Below, piece by piece: positions 24,643 through 33,422 of a stretch of 64,000 bases of DNA. Origin of the DNA: Mangrovimonas futianensis (GTDB lineage: Bacteria > Bacteroidota > Bacteroidia > Flavobacteriales > Flavobacteriaceae); contig NZ_JAJJNF010000002.1 of the NCBI RefSeq assembly GCF_021245805.1, positions 186,001-250,000 of the forward strand, given 5' to 3'. How positions within the stretch are numbered: the stretch's first letter is position 1; every line of letters begins with the position of its first letter. Position numbers and translations under genes: made by a program. The notes under the pieces were generated by a model that was given only the letters and a program-made list of their open reading frames with translations, was not told the DNA's origin and did not search any database.

Positions 24643-25836
24643 TTAAATAATTTCAAGCGTTTTTCCAACTTTCACAAAAGCGGCTATAGCCTTGTCCAAA
24701 TGAGCCTTTTCATGGGCTGCTGAAAGTTGCACTCTAATTCTTGCTTTATCCCTTGGTACTACAGGAAAGAAGAACCCAATAACATAAATTCCTTCTTCCA
24801 ACAATAAATTAGCCATAGATTGAGATAGCTTGGCATCATATAACATAATAGGCACAATAGCAGAATCCCCGTCTATAACATCAAATCCAGCTTTTTTCAT
24901 TCCTTCTTTGAAGTAATTTGTATTCCACTCCAACTTGTCCCTTAGGGCTGTATCATTTTCCAACATATCAAACACCTTAATAGAAGCACCTACAATAGCC
25001 GGTGCCAAAGAGTTTGAAAAAAGATAAGGCCTTGATCGTTGACGCAACATTTCAATAATTTCCTTTTTACCTGTGGTATATCCCCCCATAGCACCACCTA
25101 AGGCTTTACCAAGGGTCCCAGTAATAATATCAATGCGATCTAAGACGCCCTTTTCCTCTAAGGTTCCTCTTCCAGTTTTTCCAATAAACCCAGCAGCGTG
25201 ACATTCATCTATCATTACCATGGCATCGTACTTATCGGCCAAATCACAAATCTGATCTAAGGGCGCAACCAATCCGTCCATGGAAAACACACCATCAGTC
25301 ACTATGATTTTAAACCGAGCACCATTTTCATTAGCTGCTTGCAACTGGCTTTCCAAATCTTCCATATTGCTATTTTCATAACGATATCTTGCGGCTTTAC
25401 ATAACCGAACCCCATCAATGATGGATGCATGATTTAGAGAATCTGAAATAATCGCATCTTCCGGACCTAATAATGGTTCAAAAACACCACCATTGGCATC
25501 AAAAGCTGCAGCATATAAAATAGTGTCCTCTGTACCGTAGAAAGAGGCAATTTTCGATTCTAATTCCTTATGAATATCTTGGGTACCACATATGAACCTA
25601 ACAGATGACATTCCAAATCCATGTGTATCCATAACGTCCTTAGCCGCTTGAACCACATCAGGATGATTGGAAAGTCCCAAATAATTATTCGCACAAAAAT
25701 TTAAAACCTTTTCGCCCGTATTCAAGGTAATTTCAGCCCCTTGAGCCGAGGTAATAATGCGCTCTTCTTTAAAAAGGCCATTGTCCTTAATTGTTTGCAA
25801 TTCTTGCTGTAAATATTCCTTAATCTTTCCGTACAT
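24643..25836 (-). CDS. kbl: Glycine C-acetyltransferase (2-amino-3-ketobutyrate CoA ligase)
   Basis: The 397-residue PLP enzyme matches Kbl closely. It has NFCANNYLGLSNHP at 46-59, HASIIDGVRL with H136, the aspartate-containing MIDECHAAGFIGKTGRGT at 208-225, and the PLP lysine K243 in TGTLGKALGGAMGGYT. Kbl splits 2-amino-3-oxobutyrate with CoA to glycine and acetyl-CoA in threonine breakdown. Its usual partner, threonine dehydrogenase (tdh), is not in the window. It lies 30 bases behind the AddA-like gene on the same strand. Confidence 0.95.
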   Translation of the reverse strand: MYGKIKEYLQQELQTIKDNGLFKEERIITSAQGAEITLNTGEKVLNFCANNYLGLSNHPDVVQAAKDVMDTHGFGMSSVRFICGTQDIHKELESKIASFYGTEDTILYAAAFDANGGVFEPLLGPEDAIISDSLNHASIIDGVRLCKAARYRYENSNMEDLESQLQAANENGARFKIIVTDGVFSMDGLVAPLDQICDLADKYDAMVMIDECHAAGFIGKTGRGTLEEKGVLDRIDIITGTLGKALGGAMGGYTTGKKEIIEMLRQRSRPYLFSNSLAPAIVGASIKVFDMLENDTALRDKLEWNTNYFKEGMKKAGFDVIDGDSAIVPIMLYDAKLSQSMANLLLEEGIYVIGFFFPVVPRDKARIRVQLSAAHEKAHLDKAIAAFVKVGKTLEII

Positions 25837-25866
25837 GATTTAAATTAGATTGATTTGGTTGTAAAG

Positions 25867-28800
25867 TTAAAACTCTTTTATTTCAATTTCTTCATTTATG
25901 TAAACAAGTATTTTCTTTTCGGTTTTTATTCCCATCTCACCCAACGCCTTTTCATAGCTAAGTAATTGTTGGTCATGTTTTTTCAGGGCCTTACCTGTTT
26001 TATAGTCAATAATAGTGGCATTTCTTTGACCGTCAATAACCAATCTGTCGGGTCTATAAATAGCTCCTGAAGTAGAAAGGATATCCCGCTCATTGATTTT
26101 TATAGATTCTCCTTCAAAGTATTTTTGAAGCTGGGGATGGAAAATAATTTCGCGCAATTGGGTCAGCAATTCTTCCTTTTCAAAATCGCTCAAAACCATT
26201 TCATTGAATTCAGCAAATACAAAATCTAAATCATCAATTGTTCTTATATAAGCAAGTAACTTATGAACCAAATTACCTTTCTCTAGTGCTTTCTCCTGAT
26301 TAGAATCCCAAAGCATTCCTGATTTGGTTGAAATTTCCAATTGGTGGTCCTTTCTTGAAACTGAAATAAATTCTAGCGCTTTCACTTTCTTTGGTAATTC
26401 AGACTTACTTTTTACAAACCTTTCTGGAGTACCAAACGTATAAACTAACTTCCCCTCATCCCACTCGTTGAGGTGTTCTAAATATTTAACAAAGATGTCT
26501 GCATAGGATTTCAAATCATCAACCCTACTTTTAACCTTTGTTTGCTTTGATATGACATATAACTGTTCTTCAGCCCTAGTTAAAGCAACATATAATAAAT
26601 TAATATTGTCCAATTGTTGCTCTGCACGATGTCGTGTATATATCGCTTCCCCAACATCACCAAATTCCTTCATACTCGTATTAAAACTGAGAAGCCCCTC
26701 CTCGAACCCAAAGAATGTATTTGTATCTAAAGGATACCACTCCTTAGGATCTTGCTCACGGTAGATTTCTAAATCGGCAAATGGGAAAATCACAACAGGA
26801 AATTCCAAGCCTTTGGATTTATGAATCGTCATGATTTGAACTGCATTTTGATCTACCGGTGTCACAATACTTAGCTTATCCTTTTTCTCTTCAAAATATT
26901 CCAAAAATGAAGGCAAGTCAGAGCTCTTGCTTTCTGAAAATTCAAAAACAACATCCAGAAAATATTGTAAATATGCATTAGATGTCTTATTCAGTTTGAA
27001 ACACCGAATGATATCTTCTGTCATTTCAAAAAGTGGCCATTCCATCACCGTACTATAATCCAAATCAAAACCTAATGCTTGAAGTTTTTCAAATAGGTCT
27101 TCAGCACTTTCATTAATAAATTTTTGAATGAATTGATGGGGAGCATCAGGTTGTATTTGCTGAGACAGATAATATAACCAATCTACCTGAGCTTCTTTAT
27201 TGTCTTGTTGCACCATCCAGGTTAAAAAATCAATAACAAATGAAACTTCCGGAGAGTTAATAAGCAACAAAGACTCAGAAGATATAACAGGGATGCCTTG
27301 GTCATTCAAATAATCTGCAATGACTATCCCTTCTTTATTCTTCCTTACTAGAACACAGATTTCACCAAACTCAAATCCCTTTTTTTGGTTAGCCAAAATT
27401 ATATCTAGTGTTTTGATACAATAAGCCTCCTCTCTGCTGTCCTCGTCTTGAAGTTCCAAAAATTCCAATGATACAAATCCTGGATCGAGCGACTTTACCT
27501 CTTGTTTTGCTGAAGTATAAAGGTTTGAATAATCTGAGTGATCAAAAAAACCTTTTGCTAGGAAATCGAATAACCCATTATTAAATTCTACTATGGTTTG
27601 ATGACTCCTAAAATTGGCCGGAAGATTAGCAATATTTTTTTCAGCTTGAAATGGAGAGTCTCTTTCTGAATTGGCCAGATCAAGAAATTGCTCAGCTTTT
27701 CCACCACGCCATCTGTAAATAGCCTGTTTGGCATCACCAACCAACAGTACGGACCCAATTCTATTATCTAATGGATTGCTTAATAATGGTTGTAAATTAT
27801 CCCATTGTTTCACAGATGTGTCTTGAAACTCATCAATAAAAAAATGACTGAATTTTTCTCCCAACCGTTCATAAATAAATGGCGTAGGCTGATCCTTAAT
27901 CTCTTTACTAATTAAATTATTGAATTCTGAAATCAACAGTTTATTTTGATCTTCCTTCAGCAATTTCAATTCATTGTTGATGGCATGAAGCACAGAAAGC
28001 GGTGTAATATTTTTATAAAAAACACGATAAAACTCCAGTTGAAAAATAAGCTGCTTTATCTGCATTAAGACTCTAGCCAATTCTGAATGAATGCTGTCAA
28101 TTATAGAACAAATTTCAGGAGCTTGCTTTGCAGTATACAACTGCTCTCCGTTCAAAAACTTATTGATCCATTGGACTTCAAAATTGACCTCAAAATTCCC
28201 TTCCGAAACCTTTTCCAGCAGTTTAGGGTAGTAACTGCTATAAAAGTGACTTGGTTCCAAGCCACAGGACGCAATGAATTCAAGGGTTTTATTTGCCAAC
28301 CCAATGAGTTCCTCCTTGGTCCTTTCAATTTTCTCCTTTAAAAACTGTTTTAGGATTTTAAAGTCTTCAGGATTTTTACCTTTGAGTTTTTCAACGTGTT
28401 CTAAATCTGATTCTCCGAGAAGTAATTTAGCTATTTTATTCAGGTCATATGCTATATTCCAGCTTTTATCCTCATCGGCCTTTTCAATAGCAAAATCAAC
28501 TAAAACAGGAGTAAGGCTCTTATCAATTCCAGCCTTAGCAATTAATGCATCAACGGCCTCTCCCAACAATTGGTCAACATCCATTTCCACTTCAAAATCC
28601 ATAGGAACCTTTAGGTCATGAGAAAAGGTTCTTATTAATTTATGGGTAAAACCATCAATAGTAGAAACATTGAAAGCCGAGTAATTGTAAACTATATATT
28701 TTAAAAGTTGTGCCGACTTCTCTTGAATTAAGACTTTATCCAGATCAATCTCATTAGATATATCGAGCAACATGGAATCTATTTGACCATCAACCACCGT

Positions 28801-29004
28801 ATTGGAAAAAACCTTTAATTTTTCCAATAATCTCGATTTCATCTCTCCAGCAGCCTTATTTGTAAAAGTGATAGCTAGAATATGCTTGAAGTGATCTAGA
28901 TTATCTCGCTTCAAAAGCACTTTGAGATATTCTTTAACTAGAGTATAAGTTTTACCACTTCCTGCAGAAGCACTGTAAATCAGAAAAGGAGAGCTTGACG
29001 TCAT
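25867..29004 (-). CDS. AddA-like UvrD-family helicase with C-terminal nuclease
   Basis: The 1045-residue protein has the Walker A motif YSASAGSGKTYT at 10-21, motif Ia ITFTNKAAGEMKSRL, motif II IDEFQDTSVKQW, and LLVGDAKQAIYRWRGG (motif III). Motif V-VI is MTIHKSKGLEFPVVI and YVALTRAEEQLYV. The end carries the RecB-like nuclease motif ATIIDYKTGK near 1000 and a QLLSYEKAL helix. This is the AddA/RexA arrangement for resecting double-strand breaks and, in some bacteria, attacking foreign DNA. The AddB-like partner is on the same strand, 2.8 kb downstream. Confidence 0.92.
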   Translation of the reverse strand: MTSSSPFLIYSASAGSGKTYTLVKEYLKVLLKRDNLDHFKHILAITFTNKAAGEMKSRLLEKLKVFSNTVVDGQIDSMLLDISNEIDLDKVLIQEKSAQLLKYIVYNYSAFNVSTIDGFTHKLIRTFSHDLKVPMDFEVEMDVDQLLGEAVDALIAKAGIDKSLTPVLVDFAIEKADEDKSWNIAYDLNKIAKLLLGESDLEHVEKLKGKNPEDFKILKQFLKEKIERTKEELIGLANKTLEFIASCGLEPSHFYSSYYPKLLEKVSEGNFEVNFEVQWINKFLNGEQLYTAKQAPEICSIIDSIHSELARVLMQIKQLIFQLEFYRVFYKNITPLSVLHAINNELKLLKEDQNKLLISEFNNLISKEIKDQPTPFIYERLGEKFSHFFIDEFQDTSVKQWDNLQPLLSNPLDNRIGSVLLVGDAKQAIYRWRGGKAEQFLDLANSERDSPFQAEKNIANLPANFRSHQTIVEFNNGLFDFLAKGFFDHSDYSNLYTSAKQEVKSLDPGFVSLEFLELQDEDSREEAYCIKTLDIILANQKKGFEFGEICVLVRKNKEGIVIADYLNDQGIPVISSESLLLINSPEVSFVIDFLTWMVQQDNKEAQVDWLYYLSQQIQPDAPHQFIQKFINESAEDLFEKLQALGFDLDYSTVMEWPLFEMTEDIIRCFKLNKTSNAYLQYFLDVVFEFSESKSSDLPSFLEYFEEKKDKLSIVTPVDQNAVQIMTIHKSKGLEFPVVIFPFADLEIYREQDPKEWYPLDTNTFFGFEEGLLSFNTSMKEFGDVGEAIYTRHRAEQQLDNINLLYVALTRAEEQLYVISKQTKVKSRVDDLKSYADIFVKYLEHLNEWDEGKLVYTFGTPERFVKSKSELPKKVKALEFISVSRKDHQLEISTKSGMLWDSNQEKALEKGNLVHKLLAYIRTIDDLDFVFAEFNEMVLSDFEKEELLTQLREIIFHPQLQKYFEGESIKINERDILSTSGAIYRPDRLVIDGQRNATIIDYKTGKALKKHDQQLLSYEKALGEMGIKTEKKILVYINEEIEIKEF

Positions 29005-29083
29005 TAATAAAAATTTAACACAAGATAAGAAGTATCAATGATTTCATAAGGATATAATATTTTTAATTGAACGCATTTATCCG

Positions 29084-29091
29084 TAAATTTG
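29084..29091 (+). promoter_or_regulatory. -7 element of the superoxide dismutase gene
   Basis: TAAATTTG fits TAnnTTTG exactly and lies 35 bases before the ATG. No -33 at canonical spacing is evident. Confidence 0.45.
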
Positions 29092-29126
29092 AGGGAAATT
29101 TTTTATAAACTTTAAAACAAAATATT

Positions 29127-29735
29127 ATGGCTTTCGAATTACCGAAACTAAAATATGCGTATGATGCATTGGAACCACATATCGATGCTCGTACCATGGA
29201 AATTCATCATACAAAACACCATCAAGGTTATACAAGTAAATTAAATGATGCAATTCAAGGAACAGATTTAGAAGGAAAAACCATCGAAAACATCCTTATC
29301 AATTTGGATATGGACAACAAAGCTGTTAGAAATAACGGTGGTGGTTTTTATAACCACAGTCTTTTCTGGGAAGTAATGAACCCTGAAGATAAGGGTCGTC
29401 TATCAGGAGAACTTAAAGATGCTATTGAAGCTGAATTTGGCTCTTTTGAAGTTTTCAAGGATGCCTTTAGTAAAGCAGCGGCAGGACAATTTGGATCTGG
29501 ATGGGCTTGGTTATGTGTTCATGAAGGAGGAAAAGTTGAAGTTTGCTCTACACCTAATCAAGATAATCCTTTAATGCCAGGTGTTGGTTGTACTGGGACT
29601 CCAATTTTAGGTCTTGATGTTTGGGAACACGCCTATTACTTAAATTACCAAAACAGAAGACCAGATTACATTGAAGCTTTTTTCAAGGTAATTAATTGGA
29701 ATGAAGTTGAAAGACGCTATGCTGAAGCAAAATAA
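29127..29735 (+). CDS. sodA: Superoxide dismutase, Fe/Mn family (Mn-like)
   Basis: The 202-residue protein has all four metal ligands: H27, H77 in GGGFYNHSLFW, D164 in LDVWEHAYYLNY, and H168. Q145 in the context NQDNPLM, and the NHSLFW form, are nearer MnSOD than FeSOD. The metal is not provable, and Bacteroidota enzymes can be cambialistic. It lacks a signal peptide and acts in the cytoplasm, converting superoxide to O2 and H2O2. A strong terminator follows. Confidence 0.95.
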   Translation: MAFELPKLKYAYDALEPHIDARTMEIHHTKHHQGYTSKLNDAIQGTDLEGKTIENILINLDMDNKAVRNNGGGFYNHSLFWEVMNPEDKGRLSGELKDAIEAEFGSFEVFKDAFSKAAAGQFGSGWAWLCVHEGGKVEVCSTPNQDNPLMPGVGCTGTPILGLDVWEHAYYLNYQNRRPDYIEAFFKVINWNEVERRYAEAK

Positions 29736-29759
29736 TTTCTAAGCATAACGCACATGATA

Positions 29760-29790
29760 AAAAAAGCAGTCCAAATGGACTGCTTTTTTT
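29760..29790 (+). terminator. Intrinsic terminator of sodA
   Basis: AAAAAAGCAGTCCA (29760-29773) pairs with TGGACTGCTTTTTT (29776-29789) around AA, and a T-run follows. It lies 25 bases beyond the sodA stop. Confidence 0.85.
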
Positions 29791-29803
29791 ATTTCTAGAA
29801 AAT

Positions 29804-29875
29804 AAAAAAGGCGAACACAAGTGTTCACCTTTTTTGCCCCAAATCTACCATAAACTTAACCTACTTATGTTATGG
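29804..29875 (-). ncRNA. Candidate small RNA, copy 1 of 3
   Basis: Read on the minus strand, the element runs from about 29875 to 29804, about 72 nt. A -7 box TATATTTG is at 29888-29881. Then comes the block ACCATAACATAAGTAGG, then TTAAGTTTATGGTAGATTTG, then GGGGC and A's. The end is a hairpin GGTGAACAC/GTGTTCGCC plus a T-run. The one non-Watson-Crick pair is U-G on this strand but C-A on the other, so the minus strand is favoured. Two further copies lie 200 bp and 400 bp downstream. The remainder of the gap 29736-30388 holds only the sodA terminator and spacers. Confidence 0.6.
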
Positions 29876-30006
29876 TGGTTCAAATATATAAGGAAAGAAA
29901 TCAAATGATAATAGAAAATAGATAAACGGTTGTAAAATCTGTTAAAAGTTAGAAAATAAAGAAATACAGATTAAAAAAGATTGACTTGCAACAAATTATA
30001 TAAAAT

Positions 30007-30076
30007 AAAAAGGTGAACACAAGTGCTCACCTTTTTGCCCCAAATCTACCATAAACTTAACCTACTTATGTTATGG
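30007..30076 (-). ncRNA. Candidate small RNA, copy 2 of 3
   Basis: This copy matches copy 1 through the whole transcribed block, from ATCTACC to TATGGTAG on the plus strand. The terminator stem differs at an outer pair and an inner pair. Copy 2 restores T-A where copy 1 has a wobble, but has G-U on the minus strand where copy 1 has A-U. Its -7-like box is weaker (GTTCTTTG at 30089-30082) but lies at the same distance, 45 bases, from the GGGGC block. Confidence 0.6.
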
Positions 30077-30203
30077 TAGTTCAAAGAACTTCGAAAGCAA
30101 TGAAATCATAAAATAAAATAGTCCAACAGCCTAAAAATTAGACAAGAAGCATTAAAAAAGGATAAAATTGGTTTTTTGAAGGACTTGAAATAAGAAAGGG
30201 CAT

Positions 30204-30275
30204 AAAAAAAGGCGAACAAGTGTTCACCTTTTTTTGCCCCAAATCTACCATGAACTTAACCTACTTATGTTATGG
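30204..30275 (-). ncRNA. Candidate small RNA, copy 3 of 3
   Basis: This copy has one substitution in the block (TTCATGGT for TTTATGGT) and a terminator stem one pair shorter, GGTGAACA/TGTTCGCC, again with the odd pair U-G on the minus strand. A TAATTTAG box at 30288-30281 is one base from the -7 consensus, at the same 45-base distance. Positions 30290-30388 beyond it show no further element before purF. Confidence 0.6.
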
Positions 30276-30388
30276 TCTTACTAAATTAGATGGATTTTCT
30301 CATTTCGAAATAAATAATAGACGAAATGCATATAAATTAGATTAAAAGTCTGATTTATAGGACGAACCGTATATATCAAATTTTAAGG

Positions 30389-32287
30389 TTAATATGCTCT
30401 CTCCCTATTTCCTTCAAAGAAATTAATAAAAGCTCTATTCACCACGCGATTTCCACCTGGTGTTGGATAATTCCCAGTAAAATACCAATCTCCCAAATTT
30501 TTAGGACATGCTTCATGCAAATCTTCTATTGATTGGAAAATAGTTTCAACCTCCGCATTTACAGTTTCATCAGAAATAAGCTCAGATATTTTATCTGAAA
30601 TTTGCTCTGCAGTAAATTGGCTATATAAATCTTTTACAAAGTTTCTAACATCCTTATCTTCAAGCTCTACTTGCGCTAAACACTTGCGATAAACTTCCTC
30701 CACCATATGATATTTATCGTTTTCCTTCAATAATTCCAACATAGCTCTAAAGGCAATTAAATCTTCAAGTCTAGCCATATCAATACCATAACAATCTGGA
30801 TACCTGATTTGTGGAGCAGATGAAACTACCACTATTTTTTTCGGGTTCAATCGATCCAACATTTTAATGATACTCTTTTTCAATGTAGTTCCCCTAACAA
30901 TACTATCATCAATAATAACCAGATTGTCATCCTTCTTGACAACACCATAGGTAACATCATAAACGTGTGCCACCAAATCATCACGACTACTATCTTCTGT
31001 GATAAAAGTTCTTAACTTCACATCTTTAATAGCAATTTTTTCTATCCTCGGCTTTTGAGATAAAATATCTATCACTTCTTGCTCTGTCAATTTTCCATCC
31101 CCGGCAATAATAGCCTTTGTTTTTCGCTCACTCAAATACTGATCAACAGATTCTATCATCCCAAAAAAGGATGTTTCTGCTGTATTTGGAATATATGAAA
31201 ACACGGTATTATCCGTATCGTGATTTACAGCTTTCAGTACTTTAGGAATTAACTTTTTACCTAAAGTTTTTCTCTCTTGATAAATTTCTGCATCACTTCC
31301 ACGAGAGAAATAAATACGTTCAAAGGAACATGCTTTTCTTGGTAGTGGCTCCAAAATCTTTTTAATCGAAACCTCTCCTGTAGTTTTAGTTATAATAGCA
31401 TGCCCAGGCTCTAATTCCTTAACATCGTCATAGTTCACATTAAATACCGTTTGAATAACAGGTCTTTCTGAAGCTACAATGACAATTTCATCATCCTTAT
31501 AGTAATAGGTTGGTCTAATTCCCGCTGGATCTCTCAAAACAAAGGAATCTCCATGACCCAACAACCCAGCCATGGCGTAACCACCATCCCAGTTTTTGGC
31601 AGCTTTTCTCAAGATTTTGGCAACATTTAAACGTTCTGCAATCAATGGGGAACATTCATTTTTACTGTAACCTTCTTTTTTTAACTTTTTGTAAAGCTTA
31701 GCAACTGCATCATCAAGAAAATGACCTATTTTCTCCATAATGGTTATGGTATCTGCCTTTTCCTTAGGATGTTGACCCAAACGAATCAAATTATCAAACA
31801 ATTCATTTACATTGGTCATATTGAAGTTACCAGCAACAATTAAATTTCTATGCATCCAATTGTTTTGTCTTAAAAATGGGTGTACACTCTCCACGCTATT
31901 TTTACCAAACGTACCATAGCGAACGTGACCCAAATACACTTCTCCTACATATGGGATATGCTTTTTTTGAAGCTCTACATTATCAGCATATTCAGGATGT
32001 TCTGTAAGCTCCTTATTGATCCTTTGGTTAATTTGATCAAAAATATCTTGAATGGGCTGTTGCGCAATGGACCTAACGCGACTGATATATCTTTCACCAG
32101 GTTTGGTATCTAACTTAATACTTGCAAAACCAGCACCATCTTGACCTCGGTTGTGCTGCTTCTCCATCATTAAGTACATCTTATTTACTCCATAAAAAGC
32201 ACTTCCATATTTCTCTTTATAGAATTCAAGTGGCTTTAAAAGCCTAAGTTGTGCAATCCCGCATTCGTGTTTTATAGCGTCACTCAT
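30389..32287 (-). CDS. purF: Amidophosphoribosyltransferase, long form
   Basis: The 632-residue protein has a class II glutaminase domain near its start: ECGIAQLRL, with Cys9 as the probable nucleophile if the leader MSDAIKHE is removed; NRGQDGAG; and LGHVRYGTFG. The phosphoribosyltransferase domain follows, with the PRPP loop VIIDDSIVRGTTL at about 455-470. PurF makes phosphoribosylamine from PRPP and glutamine, the first step of purine synthesis. Many bacterial PurF proteins have about 500 residues. This longer Bacteroidota-type protein has extra sequence after the loop (YHMVEEVYRKCL onward). A sugar kinase gene lies upstream on the same strand. Confidence 0.95.
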   Translation of the reverse strand: MSDAIKHECGIAQLRLLKPLEFYKEKYGSAFYGVNKMYLMMEKQHNRGQDGAGFASIKLDTKPGERYISRVRSIAQQPIQDIFDQINQRINKELTEHPEYADNVELQKKHIPYVGEVYLGHVRYGTFGKNSVESVHPFLRQNNWMHRNLIVAGNFNMTNVNELFDNLIRLGQHPKEKADTITIMEKIGHFLDDAVAKLYKKLKKEGYSKNECSPLIAERLNVAKILRKAAKNWDGGYAMAGLLGHGDSFVLRDPAGIRPTYYYKDDEIVIVASERPVIQTVFNVNYDDVKELEPGHAIITKTTGEVSIKKILEPLPRKACSFERIYFSRGSDAEIYQERKTLGKKLIPKVLKAVNHDTDNTVFSYIPNTAETSFFGMIESVDQYLSERKTKAIIAGDGKLTEQEVIDILSQKPRIEKIAIKDVKLRTFITEDSSRDDLVAHVYDVTYGVVKKDDNLVIIDDSIVRGTTLKKSIIKMLDRLNPKKIVVVSSAPQIRYPDCYGIDMARLEDLIAFRAMLELLKENDKYHMVEEVYRKCLAQVELEDKDVRNFVKDLYSQFTAEQISDKISELISDETVNAEVETIFQSIEDLHEACPKNLGDWYFTGNYPTPGGNRVVNRAFINFFEGNRERAY

Positions 32288-32315
32288 TTCCTGTTTGTTG
32301 TGTTGTTGTTCTTAA

Positions 32316-32344
32316 TTAAAAACGCGCTCAGTTTTGAGCGCGCT
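32316..32344 (-). terminator. Intrinsic terminator of the PfkB kinase gene
   Basis: On the minus strand CGCGCTCA and TGAGCGCG pair around AAAC and are followed by a T-run. The stem is 8 bp and GC-rich. It lies between the kinase stop and the purF start, so purF probably has its own promoter. Confidence 0.75.
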
Positions 32345-32347
32345 AAT

Positions 32348-33274
32348 TTATGTTAATTCAATTTCGAATTGTGTTAATTTTTTAAACTCCTGCAGGCGTT
32401 TCCTTACCTCATTGGCTGATAGATGTTCCATCCTTTCGGTTCCAAATTTCTCCACACAGAATGAAGCCAAAGTTGATCCATAAATAATCGCATTTTTCAT
32501 GCTTTCAAATGTCACATTATCTACACTCGCCAAATAGCCTATAAATCCACCTGCAAACGTATCCCCTGCACCAGTTGGATCAAAAACTTCTTCCAACGGT
32601 AAGGCTGGAGCAAAGAAAGCATTGCCTCCATTAAACAATAAAGCGCCGTGTTCCCCTTTTTTAATAACCACATAAGTAGGCCCCATTTCCTGAATTTTTC
32701 TAGCGGCCACTTTAAGAGAATGCTCTCCAGTTAATTGTCTAGCCTCTTCATCGTTAATAGTGATAACATCCACTTTTTTAATCACCTCCATTAATTCATC
32801 CCATGTGTTATCCATCCAAAAATTCATGGTATCCAAAACCACCAATTTGGGTTTCTTTTCCATTTGTTCTAAAACACCTAATTGGACGTTTGGATGTAAA
32901 TTTCCTAACATCACATAGTCGGCATCTTTAAAATTTTCCGGAACAACTGGTTTAAAATCAGCCAGCACATTTAATTCTGTTGCAAGCGTATCTCTGGAAT
33001 TCATATCGTTGTGATAGCGACCACTCCAAAAGAATGTTTTCCCATGAGGCACTACCTCAACTCCAGAAATATCCATATTCTTACTTTCTAAAAGCTCTAA
33101 ATATTCATTTGGAAAGTCCCCACCAACCACAGAAACCACAGCCGAATCTACCTCAAATTGAGAAGCAGCCAGTCCTATAAATGTGGCGGCACCACCAAGA
33201 ATTTTATCGGTTTTACCGAAAGGCGTTTCAATAGCATCAAAAGCTACTGTTCCTACAATCACTAATTTACCCAT
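32348..33274 (-). CDS. PfkB family carbohydrate or nucleoside kinase
   Basis: The 308-residue protein has the PfkB N-terminal glycine pair region KILGGAATFIGLAASQF and the C-terminal catalytic motif DPTGAGDTFAGGFIGYLAS, with the base aspartate in GAGD at about 235. It lacks the specific signatures that would separate ribokinase, fructokinase or adenosine kinase. It is directly upstream of purF, which suggests a nucleoside or ribose-related substrate, but this is inference. It ends in a strong terminator. Confidence 0.87.
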   Translation of the reverse strand: MGKLVIVGTVAFDAIETPFGKTDKILGGAATFIGLAASQFEVDSAVVSVVGGDFPNEYLELLESKNMDISGVEVVPHGKTFFWSGRYHNDMNSRDTLATELNVLADFKPVVPENFKDADYVMLGNLHPNVQLGVLEQMEKKPKLVVLDTMNFWMDNTWDELMEVIKKVDVITINDEEARQLTGEHSLKVAARKIQEMGPTYVVIKKGEHGALLFNGGNAFFAPALPLEEVFDPTGAGDTFAGGFIGYLASVDNVTFESMKNAIIYGSTLASFCVEKFGTERMEHLSANEVRKRLQEFKKLTQFEIELT

Positions 33275-33393
33275 AAGGAGGTTTCAGAATTTTGGTGCAA
33301 ATATACAGTTTTTAGTTGCTAAAAAACGAATTAAATTTTGTGATAGGCGTGGTATTATGAGTAAATCTAGTTCTTCAAAAAGTAAAGATGATG

Positions 33394-33401
33394 TATCTTT
33401 A
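33394..33401 (+). promoter_or_regulatory. -7-like element for the kinase gene
   Basis: TATCTTTA is one base from TAnnTTTG and lies 22 bases before the kinase ATG at 33423. Confidence 0.3.
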
Positions 33402-33422
33402 TAGCTTTTATCAACAGCTTTT

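Noticed and set aside
27000..28341. Plus-strand ORFs antisense to the AddA-like gene
   Set aside because: They overlap conserved helicase motifs on the other strand and have no promoter-like sequence.
29804..30275. CRISPR-like array
   Set aside because: The repeats are about 70 bp and 200 bp apart, with spacers of 125-130 bp. Each unit has a promoter-like box and terminator. No cas genes are near.
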